Position numbers and translations under genes: made by a program. The notes beneath the pieces are model-generated. The model did not search any database. It had not been told where the DNA came from and saw only the letters and a program-made list of their open reading frames with translations. Of a DNA stretch of 64,000 nt, positions 18,271 to 26,406 are shown in pieces. The stretch is from the NCBI RefSeq assembly GCF_000956525.1, contig NZ_JYIW01000026.1, positions 1,088,503 through 1,152,502 on the forward strand. The letters run 5' to 3'. The first letter of the stretch is position 1. The number at the start of each line of letters is the position of its first letter. This DNA is from Microbacterium oxydans (GTDB lineage Bacteria; Actinomycetota; Actinomycetes; Actinomycetales; Microbacteriaceae).

Positions 18271-19499
18271 CAGTCCGGGACGACCAGCGGCTCGAAGCCC
18301 GCCAGACGGAGCGTGTCGAGCGTGTGCTGCGAGTGCTCCGGTCCGCGGGTCTCGACGCTGAGCTCGAGGATGACGTCGCTGATCTGCAGCCCGTGGCCGT
18401 GGCGTGTGTGCATCGCCTCGATCACGTTGGCGCCGGCCTCGGCGATGAGCTCGGAGACCCTGGCGAGCTGGCCCGGACGGTCCGGCAGCGGGATGCGGAT
18501 CGTGAGGTAGCGGCCGGACGCCGCGAGTCCGTGCGAGACCACGCGCTGCAACAGGAGCGGGTCGATGTTGCCGCCGGACAGCACGGCCATGGTCGTACCG
18601 GTCGCGGAGACCTTGCCTGCGAGGATCGCGGCGACACCAGCCGCACCGGCCGGCTCGACGATGACCTTGGACTGCTCGAGCAGCACCAGGATCGCGCGCG
18701 CCAGATCGTCATCCGAGACGGTGACCACCTCGTCGACGTACTCCTTGATGATGTCGAACGGGATCGCGCCAGGACGCGCGACCAGGATGCCGTCGGCGAT
18801 CGTCGGCCGCGTCACGATGTCGACCGGGTGGCCAGCCGCGAGGGAGGGCGGCACGGCGGCGGCGTTCTCGGCCTGGACGCCGATGATGCGGACCGTGCGT
18901 CCGAGCTCGGCGGCACGAGCCTTCACGGCAGCTGCGACCCCGGCGATCAGGCCGCCGCCTCCGATGCCGAGGACGATGGTGTCGACGTCGGGTGCGTCTT
19001 GGAGGAGCTCCAGGCCGAGCGTCCCCTGACCGATCACGACGTCGCGGTGATCGAACGGAGGGATCAGCACGGCACCGGTGCGCTCCGCGTACTCCGCTGC
19101 GAGACGCAGCGATGTCGCGACCGTCTCGCCCTCGAGCACGACCTCTGCGCCGTACCCGCGAGTCGCGAGGAGCTTCGGCACCGGCACGCCGAGCGGCATG
19201 AAGATGGTCGCCGAGATGCCGAGCGCCTGCGCTGCGAGAGCGACGCCCTGCGCATGGTTGCCGGCGGATGCCGCGACGACGCCGCGCGCGCGTTCCTCCG
19301 CGCTCAGACGTGAGAGGCGGTACGCGGCACCACGGATCTTGAACGAGCCGGTGCGCTGCAGATTCTCCATCTTGAGCAGGACGGGTACCCCGAGCACGTC
19401 GGAGAGCGCCCGAGAGGGCAGCGTCGGCGTGTGCGAGATCACCTCAACCAGACTCTGAGCTGCGTGCTCGAACTCGGTCAGGCTGGGGACTGCGCTCAT
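18270..19499 (-). CDS. ilvA: Threonine ammonia-lyase with C-terminal ACT domain
   Basis: A 409-residue PLP enzyme that deaminates threonine to 2-oxobutanoate. The cofactor lysine is in GSFKIRGAAYRL, the glycine-rich phosphate loop is GIGGGGLIAG and SGGNIDP closes the core. Residues about 330-405 form one ACT-like regulatory domain (LTIRIPLPDRPGQLARVSELI), as in the about 400-residue short form related to biodegradative or TdcB-like enzymes; the two-ACT biosynthetic form is longer. So it may serve isoleucine synthesis or threonine breakdown. GGAGGA precedes the ATG, which overlaps the stop codon of the AI-2E transporter gene by four bases (ATGA). Confidence 0.93.
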   Translation of the reverse strand: MSAVPSLTEFEHAAQSLVEVISHTPTLPSRALSDVLGVPVLLKMENLQRTGSFKIRGAAYRLSRLSAEERARGVVAASAGNHAQGVALAAQALGISATIFMPLGVPVPKLLATRGYGAEVVLEGETVATSLRLAAEYAERTGAVLIPPFDHRDVVIGQGTLGLELLQDAPDVDTIVLGIGGGGLIAGVAAAVKARAAELGRTVRIIGVQAENAAAVPPSLAAGHPVDIVTRPTIADGILVARPGAIPFDIIKEYVDEVVTVSDDDLARAILVLLEQSKVIVEPAGAAGVAAILAGKVSATGTTMAVLSGGNIDPLLLQRVVSHGLAASGRYLTIRIPLPDRPGQLARVSELIAEAGANVIEAMHTRHGHGLQISDVILELSVETRGPEHSQHTLDTLRLAGFEPLVVPD

Positions 19500-20692
19500 C
19501 GATTCCTCCGTCGCCGCTCGCGCGGCACTGTACTCCAGATCAGATCTCCACTGGGTCCGACGCCCGTGCGCCACGACCCCGAACTCACCGTCACCGCGAA
19601 CACGTTCACGAATGCCGCCAGCGGCACGGCGAACAGCGCTCCGGGGATGCCTGCGATCATCGCGCCACCCGCGACCACGAGCACCACCGCGAGCGGGTGC
19701 ACCTTCACGGCGGAGCCCATCATGATCGGCTGCAGGATGTGCCCCTCGATCTGCTGCACTGCCAGCACGACCAGCAGCATGAACAGCGCGGTCAACGGAC
19801 CGTTGTACACGAGCGCGAGGAACACCGCGATCGCGCCGGTGGCGACTGCACCGACGATCGGGATGAACGAGCCGAGGAAGACGAGCACGGCGACCGGGAG
19901 CGCCAGCGGCACCTGCAGCAGGAACGCACCGAGGCCGATGCCGATCGCGTCGATCGTCGCCACGAACAGCTGCGTCCTGGCGTAGTTCACGATGGTCGCC
20001 CACCCGTTGCGGGCTGCACCGTCGACGGCCGGACGGGCCTTGCGCGGGAACAGCTTGACGGTCCAGCGCCAGATGCCTGCGCCGTCGGCGAGCAGGCAGA
20101 TCAGGATGAACAGCGACAGCACTGCGCCGGTGGCGACATGACCCACGGTCGTGCCGATCGCGAGCGCGCCGGTCCACAGCGCCTGGGCCTGCTCATTGAG
20201 GAAATCGAGCCCCTGCTGCAGGTAGTCCGAGATCTGCGTATCGGAGAGGTTGAGCGGCCCGTCGTGCAACCACACCTGGAACTGGTCGAAGGCCGCAGCC
20301 GAGCTCGTCTGCACCTTGGGCAGCTCGAGACGGACCTGCCAGACCACGAGCCAGACCAGCCCGGAGACGATCGCAGCTGTGCCGAGCAGGGAGATCGCGA
20401 TCGCCAGCCAACGCGGGACGCGGTGCCGCAGCATCCAATCGAATGCGGGCCAGAGGAGCGCTGTGATGAGGATGCCGACCATCAGCGGGATGACCAGGAG
20501 CTTCAGCAGCATCACCAGCCAGATGAACACGCCGATGGCCGCCGCGATCAGCAGCAGCCGCCAGGCGTACCCGGCGGTGATGCGCAGCGGCAGCGGAACG
20601 GCCTCATCGGCCTCGGTCGTCACCGTCTGATCGGTCGGCTCGAGGCGCGGGCGGAAAAGCTGGGTCAGCCAGGATCGCCGCTCATCGTTCAT
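19496..20692 (-). CDS. AI-2E family transporter (PerM/YdiK-like)
   Basis: A 398-residue membrane protein with about eight hydrophobic segments and the family core FLGSFIPIVGAVATGAIAV and QQIEGHILQPIMMGSAVKVHPL. Members export small molecules including, in some cases, the AI-2 signal or sodium ions; the substrate here is unknown. It is translationally coupled to ilvA by a four-base overlap, an odd partnership that could mean export of an amino-acid-related compound, but it may be chance. TAGACT six bases before the ATG marks a leaderless start. Confidence 0.9.
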   Translation of the reverse strand: MNDERRSWLTQLFRPRLEPTDQTVTTEADEAVPLPLRITAGYAWRLLLIAAAIGVFIWLVMLLKLLVIPLMVGILITALLWPAFDWMLRHRVPRWLAIAISLLGTAAIVSGLVWLVVWQVRLELPKVQTSSAAAFDQFQVWLHDGPLNLSDTQISDYLQQGLDFLNEQAQALWTGALAIGTTVGHVATGAVLSLFILICLLADGAGIWRWTVKLFPRKARPAVDGAARNGWATIVNYARTQLFVATIDAIGIGLGAFLLQVPLALPVAVLVFLGSFIPIVGAVATGAIAVFLALVYNGPLTALFMLLVVLAVQQIEGHILQPIMMGSAVKVHPLAVVLVVAGGAMIAGIPGALFAVPLAAFVNVFAVTVSSGSWRTGVGPSGDLIWSTVPRERRRRNR

Positions 20693-20704
20693 CGCCCAAG
20701 TCTA
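20693..20704 (-). promoter_or_regulatory. Leaderless -10 element of the AI-2E transporter gene
   Basis: TAGACT (20704-20699), TGGGCG, ATG. Confidence 0.5.
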
Positions 20705-20791
20705 CGTCGCCACCGTATGCCGTTCGACGCATCGATGTCGGCGCGTACCGGCGCATGACCATGCCGGCGGCCGGATGTCGGAGGGCGGGGA

Positions 20792-20804
20792 TACGCTGGC
20801 CGAC
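20792..20804 (+). promoter_or_regulatory. Leaderless -10 element of the YcaQ-like gene
   Basis: TACGCT followed by seven bases and GTG at 20805. This supports the GTG start over an upstream in-frame ATG at 20775. Confidence 0.45.
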
Positions 20805-22073
20805 GTGACGGAAACCCTCAGCGCCGCGCAGGCGCGACGCATCGCGCTCGCTGCCCAGGGTTTCACTCGCGCTCGCCCGACATCGGTGTCAGCCCGTCAT
20901 GTGCATCGGGTCATGGATCGCCTGGGGGTGCTCCAGATCGACTCCGTCAACGTATTCGCACGGTCGCACTACCTCCCACTCTTCTCCCGTCTCGGCTCGT
21001 ACGATCCCACGCTGCTCGACCGGGTCTTCCTGTCGCGCACGACGCACTACGTGGAGTACCTCGCGCACGAGGCGACGTTCATCCCGATCGACGACTGGCC
21101 GCTGTGGCGATTCCGCATGGACGACTTCCGCCGCCGCTGGGCGGGCGAGGACTCGTGGATGAGCAGCAATGCGCGCACGCTCCAGTGGGTACAGGACGAA
21201 CTCCGCACGCGCGGCCCGCTCCGGCCGGCCGATCTCCGCGCGGATGCGCCGCGCGAGCGCGGCACCTGGTGGGACTGGGACGACGTGAAGCTCGCGCTGG
21301 AGCATCTCTGGCGCACCGGCGATGTCGCGATCAGCGGCCGCAAGGGCTTCGAGCGCACCTATGCCCTCGCGGACCACGTGATCCCGGATGCCATCCGAGC
21401 ACGCGAGGTTCCCCGCGCGGAAGCCATCCGCACGCTGATCTCCCGCGCTGCGCGCTCATCGGGCGTGGCGACGCAGTCCGACCTCGCCGATTACTACCGG
21501 ATCCGCGACAGGGCCGCCATCGCGCAGTCGATCCAGGAACTGACGGATGCCGGGGAGTTGATCCCGGTGCAGGTGCGCGGCTGGGAGCGCGGCGGCCGCC
21601 CACTGCCCGCCTGGCGGCACCGGGATGCGGTGCTCCCCCGGCGCGTCGACGCCGCGGCGATCCTGACCCCCTTCGATCCCGTGGTGTGGTTCCGCGACCG
21701 CGCGCTGCGTGCGTTCGAGCTCGACTACCGCATCGAGATCTACGTTCCGGCCGAGAAGCGGCGCTACGGCTACTACTCGTTGCCCGTGCTCGTCGGCGAC
21801 CGCATCGTCGCCCGTGTCGACCTCAAGGCCGATCGCGCGCACTCGACCCTGCAGGTGCAGTCGGCCTGGTGGGAGCCGCAGGCGCGGCCGGAAGACGCCG
21901 AGCCGGTCGCGCGCGAGTTGGCCCTGGCCGCCTCGTGGCAGGGCCTCGACCACATCTCGGTGTCGGGATGGGGCGACGCCTCGGATGCCGTGCACCGCGC
22001 CCTGGTCGGACACGACACCATCGACGGCGGCTCGGTGCGGCGTCACGTCCACGTGAGTGAGCGCACCCCATGA
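20805..22073 (+). CDS. YcaQ-like crosslink-repair DNA glycosylase (winged helix)
   Basis: A 422-residue protein of the winged-helix HTH_42 superfamily. The N terminus LSAAQARRIALAAQGF, then LGVLQIDSVNVFARSHYLPLFSRLG, and the central YLAHEATFIP with tandem winged helices are family hallmarks; the AlkX/YcaQ glycosylase catalytic signature is QxD-like and matches LQIDSVN here. The Escherichia coli member unhooks interstrand DNA crosslinks, and Streptomyces members protect against their own crosslinking antibiotics. Here no biosynthetic cluster is adjacent, so it is probably housekeeping repair. Its stop overlaps the next gene by four bases. Confidence 0.88.
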   Translation: MTETLSAAQARRIALAAQGFTRARPTSVSARHVHRVMDRLGVLQIDSVNVFARSHYLPLFSRLGSYDPTLLDRVFLSRTTHYVEYLAHEATFIPIDDWPLWRFRMDDFRRRWAGEDSWMSSNARTLQWVQDELRTRGPLRPADLRADAPRERGTWWDWDDVKLALEHLWRTGDVAISGRKGFERTYALADHVIPDAIRAREVPRAEAIRTLISRAARSSGVATQSDLADYYRIRDRAAIAQSIQELTDAGELIPVQVRGWERGGRPLPAWRHRDAVLPRRVDAAAILTPFDPVVWFRDRALRAFELDYRIEIYVPAEKRRYGYYSLPVLVGDRIVARVDLKADRAHSTLQVQSAWWEPQARPEDAEPVARELALAASWQGLDHISVSGWGDASDAVHRALVGHDTIDGGSVRRHVHVSERTP

Positions 22074-22972
22074 GTCGCCGCGGTTCGTGGGTGCTCGGCG
22101 TCGGCATCGCCGCCGTGCTGCTGCTGGCCGCTGGGATCTGGCTCTGGCAGTCATCGAGCGGGCCCGCGACCGCAGAGGACACCGCGACCGCGTACCTGCG
22201 CGCGCTCGAGTCCGGTGACGTGAAAGCCGTCGACTCGACCGGTCCTGGTATTTCGGAGGAGACCGGCACAGCGTTCGCGGGAGCGGCGGAGTACATCACG
22301 GACGGCGCGGTGGGCGACGTCGATCAGCAGGGCGACACCGCGGCCGTCGATGTCTCCTTCCGGCTCGACGGCGAGAAGCGAAGCGCGACGCTGACCCTCA
22401 CACGGCAGGATGGCGCGTGGCGGATCGACTCCTCCGGTCTCGGCACGCTGACCGCCGTTCCCGACAGAGGAGCGTTCGTCACGGTCGGCGACGCCGTGTT
22501 CGCAGCCGACGACGGCATCACGCTGCTGCCTGCGCGCTATCCCCTCTCGGCAGCACCCGACGACCTGCTCGACGGCACGGCGTTTGTCGCGGTGCTCCCG
22601 GGTGAGAGCGTGGAAACCGCTCTCGCCGTCGAACTGCGCGACGCCGCCACCGGTGCCGCCCAGGCCGCGCTCGACGAGCGCCTCGAGGCGTGCACCGCGA
22701 AGGGCGGCGAGCAGCCGGAAGGCTGCGGCATCCGAATCCCCTGGGGCACCGAGTTCCGCGAGGTCGCAGACGTGCGCTACCGCATCGATACCCTTCCCTC
22801 CATCGCGCTCTCCGGTACCGGCTTCACGGCAGGCGGAGGCGTGCTCGTGGCCACGGTCACCGGCACCGGCCACGACGGCGCCGAGCGCACCACGACCTAC
22901 CGGACGGAGTCCTGGATGGTCCGCGGTGATGTCACGTTCACGGAAACGACGATCGCGCTGACCGTCTGGTGA
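22070..22972 (+). CDS. Membrane-anchored protein of unknown function
   Basis: A 300-residue protein with an N-terminal membrane segment (about 7-27, VLGVGIAAVLLLAAGIWLW) and no lipobox, so it is likely anchored with its body outside. Residues about 34-120 look like an NTF2-like domain (TAEDTATAYLRALESGDVKAV, then VDVSFRLDGE and ITLTLTRQDGAWRID-like strands), as seen before penicillin-binding or DUF4878 proteins. The rest is beta-rich with one cysteine pair (ACTAKGGEQPEGCG). I do not recognise the family. It overlaps the YcaQ-like gene by four bases and ends inside a terminator hairpin. Confidence 0.8.
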   Translation: MSRRGSWVLGVGIAAVLLLAAGIWLWQSSSGPATAEDTATAYLRALESGDVKAVDSTGPGISEETGTAFAGAAEYITDGAVGDVDQQGDTAAVDVSFRLDGEKRSATLTLTRQDGAWRIDSSGLGTLTAVPDRGAFVTVGDAVFAADDGITLLPARYPLSAAPDDLLDGTAFVAVLPGESVETALAVELRDAATGAAQAALDERLEACTAKGGEQPEGCGIRIPWGTEFREVADVRYRIDTLPSIALSGTGFTAGGGVLVATVTGTGHDGAERTTTYRTESWMVRGDVTFTETTIALTVW

Positions 22973-22986
22973 CGGTCAGCGCGATC
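22951..22986. terminator. Bidirectional terminator between convergent genes
   Basis: GATCGCGCTGACCGT is mirrored perfectly by ACGGTCAGCGCGATC around a six-base loop. The left arm is the end of the 22070-22972 coding sequence, so the hairpin serves that gene and, from the other side, lemA. Confidence 0.75.
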
Positions 22987-22998
22987 GGGTGGTCTGTG

Positions 22999-23565
22999 TC
23001 AGAACTGCACGCGAGGCGGTTCTGAGATCGCGCCGCTGTCGGCGACCTCGAAGAACTCGCGCTCGGTGAATCCGAGGCCCTTGGCGAAGAGGTTGTTCGG
23101 AAAGACCTTGATCTTCGTGTTGAGCTCGCGCACGCCACCGTTGTAGAAGCGCCGCGCCGCCTGGACCTTGTCTTCGGTGTCGACCAGCGACTGCTGCACC
23201 TGCAGGAAGTTCTGGCTGGCCTGCAGCTGCGGATACGCCTCGGCGACCGCGAAGAGCGAACGCAACGCCTGCTGGAGGTGGCCCTCGGCGATTCCAGCGT
23301 CAGCGGGCCCGCTCGCATTCATGGTCTCGGCACGAGCGCGGGTGACGTTCTCGAACACCGCTTTCTCGTGCGAGGCGTAACCCTTCACCGTCTCGATGAG
23401 GTTGGGGATGAGATCGGCCCGCCGCTTCAGCTGCACCGTGATGCCGCTCCACGCCTCATCGACGCGAATCTTCAGCTGCACGAGTGAGTTGTACGTCGCC
23501 CACAGGTAGATCCCGACCAGCAGGATCACACCCACAACGATCAGTACCGGCACAAGCCATTCCAT
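22999..23565 (-). CDS. LemA family protein
   Basis: A 188-residue protein with a short extracellular N terminus, one membrane segment (about 3-25, WLVPVLIVVGVILLVGIYLW) and a long helical cytoplasmic domain carrying the LemA signatures YNSLVQLKIRVDEAWSGITVQLKRR, NLIETVKGYASHE and RFYNGGVRELNTKIKVFPNNLFA. The function of LemA proteins is not established. Genes for the TPM-domain or M48 peptidase partners often seen with lemA are not adjacent. A GAAGGG sequence lies about 11 bases before the ATG. Confidence 0.93.
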   Translation of the reverse strand: MEWLVPVLIVVGVILLVGIYLWATYNSLVQLKIRVDEAWSGITVQLKRRADLIPNLIETVKGYASHEKAVFENVTRARAETMNASGPADAGIAEGHLQQALRSLFAVAEAYPQLQASQNFLQVQQSLVDTEDKVQAARRFYNGGVRELNTKIKVFPNNLFAKGLGFTEREFFEVADSGAISEPPRVQF

Positions 23566-23657
23566 CAGAGGCCCACCCTTCCTCGTTTTGTCTCATCCTA
23601 TCGGCGCTGTCTGCACGTGTACTGGGCGTGACGACCGATATCGGCTCCGAAAACTGT

Positions 23658-24971
23658 TCAGGAGCCCAGAACTCGCTCGAGATAGCGGTTGGCGAACCGG
23701 CGTTCGGGGTCGAGGCGCTCTCGAAGGGCCAGGAAGTCATCGAATCGCGGGTACCGCTCGCGCAGCCGCTCGGCATCGAGCGTGTGCAGCTTGCCCCAGT
23801 GCGGGCGGCCGCCGTAGGCGAGCATGATCTGCTCGACGGCCTCGAAGTACACCGTCGGATCCGCGCGCCAGTACCGGTGCACCGCGATGTATCCGCTGGC
23901 GCGGCCGTGCGCGGTCGAGAGCCAGCGGTCGTCCTCAGCGGCGAAGCGCACCTCGATCGGGAACTCGATCCGCCAGCCGCGCTGTGCGATGAGTTCCTGC
24001 ACGGCGCGGAACGCCGGCTCGACGTTCTCGGCCGGCAGCGCGTACTCCATCTCGCGGAAGCGCACGTTCCGGTGCTGCGTCAGCACGCGGTGCGAGTGAT
24101 CCGTGTACTCGCGGTCTCCGGTGAGCTTCACGGCGAGCCTGCTGAACGGCGGCGTGATGGCGGGTGCCAGTCGGCCGGCCGCGCACACGGCGCGGTAGAC
24201 CCCGTTCGAGAGCAGCGTCTCGTCGATCCACCTGCCCGCGACTGGGAGCGGTCGGCGCTTCGTCGATTCCGGCAGCCTGGACTGGCGCTTGGTGAGCGCG
24301 ACGTCGGTGTGCGGGAACCAGTAGAACTCGAAGTGGTCGTGCTCGGCGACGCGCTCCGCGAGCGTCGTGAGCACCTCATCGAGCGGCACCGGCTCGTCGA
24401 TCGCGTGCATCACGAACGCCGGCACGCACTGCAGCGTCACCTCGACGAGGATGCCGAGGGCACCGAGACCGAGCGCGACCGCCGGAAGCATCTCGCTGTT
24501 GCGGGTCTCATCGATGCGCAGGAATTCGCCGGCCGCGGTGACCAGCGTGACACCGACGACCTGCGCCGCGAGGCCGCCGAACCCGGCGCCGGTGCCGTGG
24601 GTCCCGGTCGAGATGGCGCCGGAGATGGACTGCCGATCGATGTCGCCGAGGTTCTCCATCGCGAGTCCGTACGGGGCGAGAAGCGCGGGGATGCGATGCA
24701 ACCGAGTGCCCGCGAGCAGCGTGACGCGCCCGCTGGCGGTGTCGGCGGACACCAGCCCCTGCATGTCGTCGAGTTCGAGCAGCACTCCCGGCGCGACCGC
24801 GATGCCGGTGAAGCTGTGCCCGGCGCCGACCGCCTTGACGGGCAGTCCGTGGGCTGCAGCGGCGATGACCGCCCGCTGCACGCCTTCGGGAGTGCGCGGA
24901 CGTTCGACCCGCACCGGACGGACGGATGCCGAACGCGCCCAGTTCTGCCAGGTGCCGCCGATCCGCGTCAC
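23658..24971 (-). CDS. FAD-binding sugar-1,4-lactone oxidase-like flavoenzyme
   Basis: A 437-residue member of the VAO/PCMH flavoprotein family with a C-terminal ALO domain. The N-terminal FAD domain has VKAVGAGHSFTGIAV (the His is the usual flavin-linking residue) and STGTHGTGAGFGGLA; the substrate domain ends in GGRPHWGKLH, the HWGK motif of D-arabinono-, L-gulono- and L-galactono-lactone oxidases, followed by ERLRERYPRFDDFLALRERLDP. It should oxidise an aldonolactone or alditol, with oxygen or another acceptor. It overlaps by four bases the upstream deaminase/aldolase gene, a pairing conserved in several actinobacteria as I recall, so their substrates may be linked. Confidence 0.9.
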   Translation of the reverse strand: MTRIGGTWQNWARSASVRPVRVERPRTPEGVQRAVIAAAAHGLPVKAVGAGHSFTGIAVAPGVLLELDDMQGLVSADTASGRVTLLAGTRLHRIPALLAPYGLAMENLGDIDRQSISGAISTGTHGTGAGFGGLAAQVVGVTLVTAAGEFLRIDETRNSEMLPAVALGLGALGILVEVTLQCVPAFVMHAIDEPVPLDEVLTTLAERVAEHDHFEFYWFPHTDVALTKRQSRLPESTKRRPLPVAGRWIDETLLSNGVYRAVCAAGRLAPAITPPFSRLAVKLTGDREYTDHSHRVLTQHRNVRFREMEYALPAENVEPAFRAVQELIAQRGWRIEFPIEVRFAAEDDRWLSTAHGRASGYIAVHRYWRADPTVYFEAVEQIMLAYGGRPHWGKLHTLDAERLRERYPRFDDFLALRERLDPERRFANRYLERVLGS

Positions 24972-26215
24972 AGGAATGCCTTCCCCTCACCGCGGTACGT
25001 GGGCAGCTCGTCGATGACCTCGTCTCCGGAGACCAGGTGATAGCTCTCGATGCGCTCGGCGGGCTCTCCGCTCTTGGCGTGCCGGAACCAGACTCGGTCG
25101 CCGACGCCGAGGCCGGTGGCCGCCCGACCCTGCAGGGGCGTCTGCACCTCACCGGCCGCCTCGCGCGGCATCGTGCGCAACCCCTCGGGCCAGACCGGGC
25201 GCGGCTGCCGCGACGCGAGCGGAGGACCCGACGCGATCCAGCCACCGCCGAGCACCGTGGCGATGTCGGACGCAGGTCTGCGCACCACGTCGAATGCGAA
25301 GGCCGAGGCCGGTGCCGGCTGGAAGGACCGATAGCCGTCGAAGAGGTGCCCGCCCAGCAGGCCGCTTCCCGCACTCGCCTCGGTGAGCGACTCATCGCTG
25401 CCCGTGAACTCCAGGGATCCCGTGCCTCCGCCGTTGATGAACTCCAGCGGGGTGACCGTCGACACCGCATCGGCGATGGCTGCTCGCCGCTCGCGCAGCT
25501 CGGCACGCGAGCGCGCCTGCACCATCCGGATCAGCGGTGCGTCGGGCCCAGCGTCGTCGCCTTGACCGGCGATCTGCGCGTCGTACATCTGCAGACCGAC
25601 CAGGCGGAAGCCCGGACGTGCGGTGACCCGACGTGCGAACGCCGCGACCTCGCCGGCGCTGAACAGCGCGGAGCGACGCACGCCGATGTGGCCGAGCAGC
25701 GCCGACCGCCACGAGGCATCCACGTCGATCGCGACGCGGATCTCTGGGCGCGAGCCTGGACCGGCGACGCTGTCGATCAGGTCGAGGTGCACCGGGTCGT
25801 CGACCATCAGGGTGATGCGCTGCACCGCCTGCTCGTCTGCGAAGAGCTGTTCGAGCCCGGCGCGATCGACGGTCGGATATCCGAGCACGATGTCGTCGTG
25901 GTCGGCTGCGAGCCACAGCGCCTCAGCGAGCGTGAAGGCGAGGATGCCGTGGTAGCCGGGCAACGCCAGCACGGCGTCGAGCACGGCACGCACGCGGACC
26001 GACTTCGATGCGACGCGGATCGGCAGACCGCCGGAGCGCACCAGCAGGTCCATCGCGTTGTAGCGCAGCGCCTCACGGTCGATGATCGCGACGGGCGCCG
26101 GCAGATGACCGGTCGCGGCGGAGAGCCGGTTCCAGTATCGAGATGGGTCGTCCCACTCGGGAGCGACGACGGGACGAGCCGCAGCGGGGCTCAGATCGGC
26201 GGTGAGGTCGAGCAC
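24968..26215 (-). CDS. PLP-dependent amino acid deaminase/aldolase (alanine racemase-like fold)
   Basis: A 415-residue fold-type III PLP enzyme. The cofactor lysine sits in LPIRVASKSVRVRAVL at the N-terminal end of the TIM barrel, and the rest resembles D-threonine aldolase / D-serine dehydratase (DSD1-like) proteins, including INGGGTGSLEFT and the C-terminal GDRVWFRHAKSGEPAER, whose His is likely a metal or catalytic residue. The substrate is probably a D-3-hydroxy amino acid; this is inference. GTG at 26215 is preceded by TATGGT with seven bases of spacing. It heads a two-gene unit with the flavoenzyme. Confidence 0.88.
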   Translation of the reverse strand: MLDLTADLSPAAARPVVAPEWDDPSRYWNRLSAATGHLPAPVAIIDREALRYNAMDLLVRSGGLPIRVASKSVRVRAVLDAVLALPGYHGILAFTLAEALWLAADHDDIVLGYPTVDRAGLEQLFADEQAVQRITLMVDDPVHLDLIDSVAGPGSRPEIRVAIDVDASWRSALLGHIGVRRSALFSAGEVAAFARRVTARPGFRLVGLQMYDAQIAGQGDDAGPDAPLIRMVQARSRAELRERRAAIADAVSTVTPLEFINGGGTGSLEFTGSDESLTEASAGSGLLGGHLFDGYRSFQPAPASAFAFDVVRRPASDIATVLGGGWIASGPPLASRQPRPVWPEGLRTMPREAAGEVQTPLQGRAATGLGVGDRVWFRHAKSGEPAERIESYHLVSGDEVIDELPTYRGEGKAFL

Positions 26216-26228
26216 TCCCCCACCATAC
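26216..26228 (-). promoter_or_regulatory. Leaderless -10 element of the deaminase/aldolase gene
   Basis: TATGGT (26228-26223), seven bases rich in G, then GTG. Confidence 0.45.
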
Positions 26229-26298
26229 GACGTGGGGCACCGAGATTCACCCCTCGCGGCACCGGGTTTCGTGCCGGGTCCGATCGTGGCGACCCCGC

Positions 26299-26304
26299 TA
26301 GGCT
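26299..26304 (+). promoter_or_regulatory. Likely -10 hexamer of the tRNA-Leu gene
   Basis: TAGGCT, ending 12 bases before the mature 5' end of the tRNA; the short 5' extension would be removed by RNase P. Confidence 0.5.
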
Positions 26305-26316
26305 GACCAGGGCCAC

Positions 26317-26389
26317 GCCCCCGTAGCCCAATGGCAGAGGCAGGCGACTTAAAATCGCTTCAGTCTGGGTTCGAGTCCCAGCGGGGGCA
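26317..26389 (+). tRNA. tRNA-Leu(UAA), short-variable-arm form
   Basis: A 73-base cloverleaf. The acceptor stem is GCCCCCG with CGGGGGC and discriminator A. The D arm has a three-pair stem (GCC/GGC) and an AATGGCAGA loop like other tRNA-Leu. The anticodon loop is CTTAAAA, giving anticodon UAA. The T arm is CTGGG-TTCGAGT-CCCAG. CCA is not encoded. Only about five bases (TCAGT) lie between the anticodon and T stems, whereas bacterial tRNA-Leu normally has a long variable arm and about 85 bases. The UAA anticodon reads TTA, a rare codon in this GC-rich genome. No clear terminator follows before the dedA stop codon. Confidence 0.92.
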
Positions 26390-26406
26390 CTCTCGAATCA
26401 GCGGCG

